Part shown: in pieces, positions 58,169 through 64,000 of the stretch
Layout of the letters: each line of letters opens with the position of its first letter
Position numbering within the stretch: position 1 is the first letter of the stretch
Source of the DNA: Streptomyces pseudovenezuelae
GTDB taxonomy: Bacteria > Actinomycetota > Actinomycetes > Streptomycetales > Streptomycetaceae
Assembly (NCBI RefSeq): GCF_029892565.1
Contig: NZ_JARXVH010000009.1
Span: forward strand, 1-64,000
DNA length: 64,000 nt
Direction of reading: 5' to 3'
The notes under the pieces: generated by a model
The model's input: only the letters and a program-made list of their open reading frames with translations
What the model was told of the DNA's origin: nothing
Database searches by the model: none
Program-made: the position numbers and the translations under genes

Positions 58169-58960
58169 ATGACCCGGACCGGCCGCACCAGAAGCCACCG
58201 GAGCAGGAAGAAGCGCATCACCCTGGCCCTGGCCCCCGTGGCGGCGCTCGCGGTGATCGTCCCGCTGATGAACCAGGCGGGGGCCGCCACCCCCTCCGAA
58301 GTGACCGCCGACTGCGCCTCGGACTCCGACAGGCTGGCGGACTGCGAGTTCGTCGACGTCCAGTTCAAGGCGAACAGTCTCGGGCCCAATGAACGCGTCT
58401 CGGCGGTGACCGACAACTGCGGTGCCACGGGCACCGCGTCGAAGACCTTCAATGTGAGCGCGTCGGTGACGCGGACCATTCAGCTGGAGAACGGGTCCAC
58501 CACCGAGGCCGGCACGAAACTCGGGAACTCGTTCTTCGAGGTCGGCCTGGAGTTCAGCACGTCGACCATCAACATCACGCGTGACGACAAGACGACCACC
58601 CTGGCGTTCAGCCGGACGGACACCGTGCAGACGGACAGCATCGCCTTCTTCATGTGGTCCGCCAAGCGCACCGATGTGAGCGGATTCCTCAAGGCCACGT
58701 ACAAGGAGGCGCAGGACGGTCGGACGGTGTTCTTCTCGCCGAGCGAGGGCGCCGCGACCGTGCACGTCTTCTATCCGCAGATCCTCAACAACGGAACGCC
58801 CGACGGGCGGCTTTGGCTGCGGAACGTGAAATGCGGAACCGCCGAGGCGAGCGGTGTCCAGAACTCGACGAAGGCCGTCCGCTCGGAACCCGGATTCGGT
58901 GAGGGCGGCGCCAATGTCACCGACGTGGACATACCGTTGACGGAGGTCCCGGCACCCTGA
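58169..58960 (+). CDS. Secreted protein B of a related pair, beta-rich
   Basis: An SD-like CAGGAGA precedes the ATG. A twin-Arg-like basic start (RSHRSRKKRITLALAPVAAL) and a NQAGAAT cleavage site predict export. Mature motifs include SDRLADCEFVDVQFKANSLG, then TASKTFNVSASVTRTIQLEN and FFEVGLEFSTSTINITRDDK, alternating Ser/Thr with hydrophobics over long strands. The central half resembles the elongated strands of aerolysin/ETX-MTX2-type proteins in pattern only; I cannot assign a family. Two Cys pairs could form disulphides. Probably co-transcribed with protein A. Confidence 0.75.
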   Translation: MTRTGRTRSHRSRKKRITLALAPVAALAVIVPLMNQAGAATPSEVTADCASDSDRLADCEFVDVQFKANSLGPNERVSAVTDNCGATGTASKTFNVSASVTRTIQLENGSTTEAGTKLGNSFFEVGLEFSTSTINITRDDKTTTLAFSRTDTVQTDSIAFFMWSAKRTDVSGFLKATYKEAQDGRTVFFSPSEGAATVHVFYPQILNNGTPDGRLWLRNVKCGTAEASGVQNSTKAVRSEPGFGEGGANVTDVDIPLTEVPAP

Positions 58961-58979
58961 TCCTCGGAAGATCCGGTTC

Positions 58980-59630
58980 TCAGGTGCGAAGCACGGGTGT
59001 GGTCCCCAGCCAGCGCAGGACCGCGTCCGTGCCGCTCCGGGCATCCAGCTTGGCGTAGATGTTGCTGAGGTTGTTGCGGACGGTCTTCTCGCTCAGCCGC
59101 AGCCGCAGGCCGATCTGCCGGGCGCCCAGGCCGGTCGACAGCAGCTCCATGATCTGCTGCTCGCGCGGCGACAGCAGGCCGCGCAGCCGCTGCATCGCGC
59201 CGTCGGCCGCGGCCATCCGCCGGGCTCCTTCCCGCAGGGCGGCGGACGCGGACGGCGAGAGGTAGGTGTGCCCGACGGAGGCGGCCATGGCCGCCGAGGA
59301 CAGCACCTGGTCGCAGTAGTCGCCCTCGACCAGATAGCCCGCCCCGGCCCGGAACACCTCGACCACCGTCTCGGTGTCCTGGCGCGGGCTGATGACGACC
59401 ACGGGAACACCCCGGGCGCCGAGGTGCTCCAGCAGTCCCGGAAAGGACTCCGCCGGATCCTCGCAGCGCAGCAGGACGACGTCCGCCGTGGTCTCGCTCA
59501 GCCCGGGGTAGGGCGGGAGGACACGCCGCACACCGCTGACGAACGGGTCGTCCGGGGCCGGCCAGTCGTCATACGGCCAGGAGTCCCCGGTGGAGGCCAG
59601 TACGACGGAGAGCCGCTGGAGGGATCGCAC
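58980..59630 (-). CDS. Orphan LuxR-family regulator with degenerate receiver
   Basis: The C-terminal 65 residues are a LuxR helix-turn-helix: RGLLSPREQQIMELLSTGLG, then ARQIGLRLRLSEKTVRNNLS, then NIYAKLDARSG. The N-terminal half has receiver-like strands (VPVVVISPRQDTETVVEVFR; AGAGYLVEGDY). At the place of the phospho-accepting Asp it reads DVVLLRCEDPAE, so phosphorylation is doubtful. No sensor kinase is adjacent. It converges on the secreted pair with 19 bases between, and lies 84 bases downstream of a luciferase-like gene. Confidence 0.85.
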   Translation of the reverse strand: MRSLQRLSVVLASTGDSWPYDDWPAPDDPFVSGVRRVLPPYPGLSETTADVVLLRCEDPAESFPGLLEHLGARGVPVVVISPRQDTETVVEVFRAGAGYLVEGDYCDQVLSSAAMAASVGHTYLSPSASAALREGARRMAAADGAMQRLRGLLSPREQQIMELLSTGLGARQIGLRLRLSEKTVRNNLSNIYAKLDARSGTDAVLRWLGTTPVLRT

Positions 59631-59714
59631 TTCGGGGGTCCTTCCGCCGGAGCCATCACGTCCGTACGTCCGTACATACGCGGCTCGGCGTGAACCTGTT
59701 CAAACAGGACGTGG

Positions 59715-60638
59715 TCAGAGCAGGGGCGCCACCTCGGTGCCGAAGTCGGTGATCTGGTCGGTGAGTTCGGTGCGGTCGCGGCAGCGGAAGCGCACCTGGA
59801 TCTGGTGCACGCCCATCTCCCCGTACGCCCGCAGGGACTCGGCGAGCGCGTCCGGTGGGCCGGTCAGGGTGCGGCGGCCGACGTCCCAGGTGGCGGTGCC
59901 GACGTAGAGCGGTTCGGTGATCGCGCCGATGGTGAACGGGCCCTCGATGCCCGCCCGTTCGCGCAGTTCGCGGATGCGGGCGAGCTGGGCGGGGAGGCGG
60001 TCGCGCGGGTCGCCCTGGGGCAGCCAGCCGTCGCCCTTGAGCGCGGCGCGGCGGACGGCGGCGGGTGAGGAGCCGCCGACCCAGAGGGGGACGCGTGGCT
60101 GGGCGGGGCGGGGGCGCTGGCCCAGGCCCTCGAAGTCGTAGAGCTTGCCGTGGTGTTCGGGGAACTCGTCCGGGCCGAGCGCCTGGCGCAGGGCGTCCAC
60201 GCACTCGTCGAGGACCGGTCCGCGCCGGTCGAAGTCGACGCCCAGCGCCTCGAACTCCTCCCGTACGTGCCCGGCGCCGACCCCGAGGATCAGCCGGCCG
60301 CCGCTGAGGTGGTCGAGGGTGGCGTACTGCTTGGCGGTCGCCAGGGGGTGGCGCAGGCCGACCACCGCCACGTGGCTCAGCAGGCGGACGCGTTCGGTCA
60401 CGCCGGCCAGGAAGGAGAGGGTGGCCACGGGGTCGTACCAGGTCGTGCCCATGGCGGCGGCCAGGCGGCGCGGGACGCCGACGTGGTCGCAGCCCGCGAT
60501 GTAGTCGAAGCCCGCGCGGTCGGCGGCGCGGGCGATCTCGACGAGGTCGGCCACGCCCGCCGCGGCCTCCCAGGGCTCGGCGTAGATCGTGCTCTGGGAC
60601 TGTACGGGCAGTTGGATGCCGTACGCCGGGGCGGTCAC
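59715..60638 (-). CDS. LLM-class F420-dependent oxidoreductase, second gene of an operator-controlled operon
   Basis: GTG at 60638 overlaps the amidohydrolase stop as GTGA. The 307-residue luciferase-like barrel has RAGFDYIAGCDHVGVPRRLA and ATLDHLSGGRLILGVGAGHV, then EEFEALGVDFDRRGPVLDEC and WVGGSSPAAVRRAALKGDGW. This is the form of F420-dependent members of the LLM class. With the amidohydrolase it makes a two-gene unit under the operator at 61891. Confidence 0.9.
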   Translation of the reverse strand: MTAPAYGIQLPVQSQSTIYAEPWEAAAGVADLVEIARAADRAGFDYIAGCDHVGVPRRLAAAMGTTWYDPVATLSFLAGVTERVRLLSHVAVVGLRHPLATAKQYATLDHLSGGRLILGVGAGHVREEFEALGVDFDRRGPVLDECVDALRQALGPDEFPEHHGKLYDFEGLGQRPRPAQPRVPLWVGGSSPAAVRRAALKGDGWLPQGDPRDRLPAQLARIRELRERAGIEGPFTIGAITEPLYVGTATWDVGRRTLTGPPDALAESLRAYGEMGVHQIQVRFRCRDRTELTDQITDFGTEVAPLL

Positions 60639-61870
60639 CGCCACAGTCCCTCGGGGGTGAGGCCGAGCAGGTCGATGGCGTTGGTGCGCACGATCCGTTC
60701 CACCACGTCCGGGGCCAGGTGGCCCATCTGGGCCTCGCCGACCTCGCGGGACTTGGGCCAGGTGGAGTCGGAGTGGGGGTAGTCGGTCTCGTAGAGGACG
60801 TTGGCGACGCCGATGGAGTCGAGGTTCTTCAGGCCGAAGGCGTCGTCGAAGAAGCAGCCGTAGACGTGCTCGGCGAACAGCTCGGACGGCGGGCGGTGGA
60901 CCTTGTCGGCGACCCCGCCCCAGGCGCGGTTCTCCTCCCAGACCACGTCGGCGCGCTCCAGGATGTACGGGATCCAGCCGATCTGGCCCTCCGCGTACAT
61001 GACCTTGAGGTTCGGGAAGCGCTCGAACTTGCCGCTCATCAGCCAGTCGACCATCGAGAAGCAGCAGTTGGCAAAGGTGATGGTCGAACCGACCGCGGGC
61101 GGTGCGTCCTTGGAGGTGGAGGGCATCCGGCTGCTGGAGCCGATGTGCATCGCGACGACCGTGCCGGTCTCGTCGCACGCGGCGAGGAAGGGGTCCCAGT
61201 CGTCGGTGTGGACGGAGGGCAGGCCCAGGTGCGGGGGTATCTCGGAGAAGGCGACGGCACGCACTCCGCGGGCGGCGTTGCGGCGGACCTCGGCGGCGGC
61301 CAACTCCGGGTCCCAGAGCGGGATCAGGGTGAGCGGGATCAGGCGGCCCTGCGCGGCGGGGCCGCACCACTCCTCCACCATCCAGTCGTTGTAGGCCCGG
61401 ACGCAGAGCAGGCCCAGTTCGTGGTCGGCGGCCTCGGTGAAGGTCTGGCCGCAGAAGCGCGGGAAGGTCGGGAAGCAGACGGCGGACTGGACGTGGTTGA
61501 CGTCCATGTCGGTCAGGCGCTGGGGGACGTCGAAGGAGCCGGGGCGCATCTGCTCGTAGGTGATGACCTCCAGCTTGATCTCGTCCCTGCTGTACCCGAC
61601 GGCGGTGTCGAGGCGGGTCAGGGGGCGGTGCAGGTCCTCGTACACCCACCAGTCGCCGATGGGTCCGTCGTCCCCCGGTTCGCCCATGACGGGGGCGAAC
61701 CGGCCGCCGAGGAACGTCATTTCCTTCAGCGGGGCGCGGACTATGCGGGGGCCGGTGTCGAGGTACTTCTTCGGGAGCCGGTCCTGCCAGACGTTCGCCG
61801 GCTCCACGGTGTGGTCGTCGACGGAGATGATCAGGGGAAAGTCGCCCTGGGCGGTGTCGTGGGTGTCCAT
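60635..61870 (-). CDS. Amidohydrolase_2-family metal-dependent hydrolase
   Basis: The 411-residue protein begins MDTHDTAQGDFPLIISVDDH, where Asp-x-His is the start of the metal site. It continues with VVAMHIGSSSRMPSTSKDAP, then CFSMVDWLMSGKFERFPNLK, then VLYETDYPHSDSTWPKSREV with the catalytic Asp. These are the ACMSD-like amidohydrolase_2 family traits; members are decarboxylases or C-C/C-N hydrolases in aromatic or terpenoid catabolism. The operator TCTGACG-GGT-CGTCAG lies 21-36 bases upstream of the start, so a short or leaderless message is likely. An ATG at 61879 is also possible. Confidence 0.85.
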   Translation of the reverse strand: MDTHDTAQGDFPLIISVDDHTVEPANVWQDRLPKKYLDTGPRIVRAPLKEMTFLGGRFAPVMGEPGDDGPIGDWWVYEDLHRPLTRLDTAVGYSRDEIKLEVITYEQMRPGSFDVPQRLTDMDVNHVQSAVCFPTFPRFCGQTFTEAADHELGLLCVRAYNDWMVEEWCGPAAQGRLIPLTLIPLWDPELAAAEVRRNAARGVRAVAFSEIPPHLGLPSVHTDDWDPFLAACDETGTVVAMHIGSSSRMPSTSKDAPPAVGSTITFANCCFSMVDWLMSGKFERFPNLKVMYAEGQIGWIPYILERADVVWEENRAWGGVADKVHRPPSELFAEHVYGCFFDDAFGLKNLDSIGVANVLYETDYPHSDSTWPKSREVGEAQMGHLAPDVVERIVRTNAIDLLGLTPEGLWR

Positions 61871-61890
61871 GGCGGCCACGGTAGCGCCGA

Positions 61891-61906
61891 TCTGACGGGT
61901 CGTCAG
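61891..61906. promoter_or_regulatory. Shared operator, copy 4: TCTGACG-GGT-CGTCAG
   Basis: CTGACG-GGT-CGTCAG is a perfect 6-bp inverted repeat, 12-21 bases upstream of the possible amidohydrolase starts, which would place it over the promoter -10 region. Confidence 0.8.
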
Positions 61907-62079
61907 CTATGCGGGTGGCGGCTTCTTGGTGGTCGGCTCTGTGCGGATGTGTGCGAAGAGCGCGTGAGGGCTTTGTGATATCCCGCGCGGCTGTCTGTGA
62001 CCGTGCCCTCCACAGCTGACGCATCCGCCATGAACAAGGCAAACTGACGGGGTTGAAGACAGGCTCTAGGGGGACGGCC

Positions 62080-64000
62080 ATGGACGTACCGCGAGTACCG
62101 GAGCAGAGGCGCCGCGATGTCGCGGACCCGGAGGCGCTGGACTTCGGTGTGCTCGGCCCGGTGCGCGCCCGGCGCGGCGAGGAACAGCTGGCCACCGGCT
62201 CCCCGCAGCAACGCGCCCTGCTGGCGGCCCTTTTGCTGCGCGAGGGCCGGATGGCCACCGCGGCCGAGCTGATCGACGCCCTGTGGGGCGAGGAGCCGCC
62301 GTCGCAGGCGCTGGCCGCGCTGCGCACGTACGCCTCCCGGCTGCGGAAGGTGCTGGGCGCCGGGGTCCTGGTCAGCGAGTCCGGCGGCTACGCGGTGCGC
62401 GGGCTCGGCGAGGGCGCGCTGGACCTCGCGGTGGCGCAGGAGTTGGCGGCGGAGGCGGAGAAGGCGAAGAACGCCGGGGACCTGTGCCATGCCCGGGACG
62501 TGCTGGGGCGGGCCCTTGCGCAGTGGGACGGGGAGGCGCTGGCGGGGGTGCCGGGGCCGTACGCGGAGGCGCAGCGGGTCAGGTTGGAGGAGTGGCGGCT
62601 GCAACTCATCGAGTCCCGGCTGGACATGGACCTGGAGCAGGGCTGCCACGCGGAGGCGGTCTCGGAGTTGACCGCGCTGACCGCGGCGCACCCCCTGCGG
62701 GAGCGGCTGCGCGAGCTGCTGATGCTGGCCCTGTACCGCAGCGGACGGCAGGCGGAGGCCCTCGCGGTGTACGCGGACACGCGCCGCCTGCTGGCCGAGG
62801 AACTCGGCGTCGACCCCCGCCCCGGCCTGCGCGAGCTGCAGCACCGGATCCTCCAGGCCGACCCGGGCCTCGCCGAACCGTCGGCACCGCAGCCGGAGCC
62901 CGCCACAGCGTCGGTACGGCCCGCCCAACTCCCCGCCACGGTGCCGGACTTCACCGGCCGCTCGGCCTTCGTCGCCGAACTCGGCCAAGTGCTGGCCTCG
63001 GCGGAGGGCCGGGTGATGGCGGTGTCGGCGCTCGCGGGCATCGGCGGTGTCGGCAAGACGACCCTCGCCGTGCACGTGGCCCACGAGGCGCGGACCGCCT
63101 TCCCGGACGGACAGCTCTACGTCGACCTCCAGGGCGCCGGACCGCGGCCCGCGGAACCGGAGACGGTGCTCGGCTCCTTCCTGCGCGCCCTGGGCACCCA
63201 GGACTCGGCGATACCGGCCACCCTGGAGGAACGCTCGGCGCTGTACCGGTCCGTCCTGGACGGGCGCCGGGTGCTGGTCCTGCTGGACAACGCGCGGGAC
63301 GCGGCCCAGGTTCGTCCGCTGCTGCCGGGCACGGCGGGCTGCGCGGCGCTGGTCACGGCCCGGGTGCGGATGGTCGATCTCGCCGGGGCCCATCTCGTCG
63401 ACCTGGACGTGATGTCCCCGGACGAGGCACTGTCCCTGTTCACGAAGATCGTGGGCGAGGAGCGGGTGGCCGCGGAGCGGGAGGCGGCCCTGGACGTGGT
63501 CGCGGCCTGCGGGTTCCTGCCGCTGGCCCTGCGCATCGCGGCCTCGCGGCTGGCGGCTCGCCGGACCTGGACGGTGTCGGTGCTGGCGGCCAAGCTCGCG
63601 GACGAGCGGCGCCGCCTCGACGAACTCCAGGCCGGTGACCTGGCGGTGAAGGCGACCTTCGAACTCGGCTACGGCCAGCTGGAGCCGGCCCAGGCCCGCG
63701 CCTTCCGCCTGCTGGGCCTGGCCGACGGCCCGGACATCTCGCTGGCCGCCGCCGCGGCCGTACTGAACCTCCCGGTGGAGGAGACGGAGGACCTGCTGGA
63801 GTCCCTCGTCGACACCTCCCTGCTGGAGTCGGCGGCTCCGGGCCGCTACCGCTACCACGATCTCGTACGGCTCTACGCGCGTGCGTGCGCCGAGCGGGAC
63901 GAACTGCCGCCGAGCGTGGGGGCACCTCCCGCGCCTTTCGGGCAGTGGGGGAGGGATGCGGCGCTGTCGCGGCTGCTGGACTTCTACCTGGCGACGGCGG
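62080..64000 (+). CDS. AfsR/SARP-family regulator with NB-ARC ATPase domain (partial at window end)
   Basis: The reading frame stays open to the window end, so the C-terminus is not seen; at least 640 residues are present. Residues 15-110 form a SARP winged helix (FGVLGPVRARRGEEQLATGS; YASRLRKVL) and residues 110-260 a bacterial transcriptional-activation domain. The NB-ARC ATPase follows with Walker A GIGGVGKTTLAVHVA (near residue 317), Walker B-like VLVLLDNARDAAQVRPLLPG and FLPLALRIAA. The tail would normally carry TPR repeats. Such proteins activate secondary-metabolite clusters, often a neighbouring one outside this window. A palindromic repeat is inserted in the coding region at 63911-63957. 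Confidence 0.9.
   Translation, partial: MDVPRVPEQRRRDVADPEALDFGVLGPVRARRGEEQLATGSPQQRALLAALLLREGRMATAAELIDALWGEEPPSQALAALRTYASRLRKVLGAGVLVSESGGYAVRGLGEGALDLAVAQELAAEAEKAKNAGDLCHARDVLGRALAQWDGEALAGVPGPYAEAQRVRLEEWRLQLIESRLDMDLEQGCHAEAVSELTALTAAHPLRERLRELLMLALYRSGRQAEALAVYADTRRLLAEELGVDPRPGLRELQHRILQADPGLAEPSAPQPEPATASVRPAQLPATVPDFTGRSAFVAELGQVLASAEGRVMAVSALAGIGGVGKTTLAVHVAHEARTAFPDGQLYVDLQGAGPRPAEPETVLGSFLRALGTQDSAIPATLEERSALYRSVLDGRRVLVLLDNARDAAQVRPLLPGTAGCAALVTARVRMVDLAGAHLVDLDVMSPDEALSLFTKIVGEERVAAEREAALDVVAACGFLPLALRIAASRLAARRTWTVSVLAAKLADERRRLDELQAGDLAVKATFELGYGQLEPAQARAFRLLGLADGPDISLAAAAAVLNLPVEETEDLLESLVDTSLLESAAPGRYRYHDLVRLYARACAERDELPPSVGAPPAPFGQWGRDAALSRLLDFYLATA
63911..63957. repeat. 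Dispersed palindromic element inside the SARP gene
   Basis: The sequence contains CGTGGGGGCACCTCCC and then GCAGTGGGGGAGGG, with CCTCCC and GGGAGG as inverted arms around GCGCCTTTCGGGC. I recognise this as a type of palindromic repeat scattered through Streptomyces intergenic DNA. Here it lies in frame and encodes PSVGAPPAPFGQWGRDAAL after the LVRLYARACAERDE stretch. Confidence 0.6.

Noticed and set aside
1..64000. CRISPR arrays, tRNA or rRNA genes, transposases, integrases or attachment sites
   Set aside because: No regularly spaced direct repeats with unique spacers, no cloverleaf or rRNA signatures and no transposase or integrase motifs were found on reading both strands.

Overview
The window is very GC-rich, uses many GTG starts, and carries gene families typical of Streptomyces or a close relative: an AfsR/SARP regulator, an XRE (DUF5753)/DUF397 pair, a SAV_915-type protein, FbiC and several F420/flavin-type oxidoreductases, and MmyB-type regulators. 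It looks like a chromosomal stretch mixing conserved genes with accessory blocks. I saw no rRNA, tRNA, CRISPR array or intact insertion sequence.

Left part (1-13.9 kb). A decayed-looking coiled-coil ORF meets an aquaporin and a DUF1275 membrane protein tail to tail. A LysR regulator is divergent from an amidohydrolase pseudogene. A secreted beta-propeller protein lies downstream of an MmyB-type regulator. At 6.3-12.7 kb is a compact, tightly overlapping operon that looks like a small biosynthetic cluster: sugar-phosphate cyclase (3-dehydroquinate synthase fold with C7-cyclitol-synthase-like motifs), three small cupins, a VOC-fold protein, a class I O-methyltransferase and a diiron ferritin-like protein, with a divergent GMC oxidoreductase. 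The shared promoter region holds a perfect inverted repeat. A DUF475/TerC membrane protein follows.

Middle (14-45 kb). This part holds mostly self-contained units: an SDR with a divergent MmyB regulator; a diaminopimelate decarboxylase with a SAV_915 protein; a BlaI/M56 sensor pair with two BlaI-like operators; PAP2; an amidase; a DUF2235 hydrolase; an MFS pump with a divergent HTH regulator and palindromic operator; glutathione peroxidase; a large D-Ala-D-Ala carboxypeptidase with a roughly 590-residue acidic disordered N-terminus; GPP34; a solute:sodium symporter; and an ADP-ribosylhydrolase-fold protein lacking the metal motifs. It also holds a TetR regulator whose MFS partner has lost its middle in frame, a STAND/TPR ATPase and a Phd-like fragment.

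Right part (45-64 kb). FbiC (F420 deazaflavin synthesis) stands with several luciferase-like oxidoreductases and a Ddn-like nitroreductase. Genes for luciferase-like, SDR, aldehyde dehydrogenase and amidohydrolase enzymes share a palindrome CTGACG-N3-CGTCAG in their promoters. The same operator lies 20 kb away between a hypothetical protein and another SDR at 36.2 kb, so these loci look like one regulon, probably catabolic, whose regulator is not identified here. Inside this block sit two related secreted proteins and an orphan LuxR protein. The window ends inside a SARP/NB-ARC regulator.

Several genes carry in-frame 9- or 15-bp tandem repeats, and several are broken (amidohydrolase, MFS, CehA-like, perhaps Phd), suggesting active small-scale decay. 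All functional assignments are from reading the translated sequence; no database search was run.
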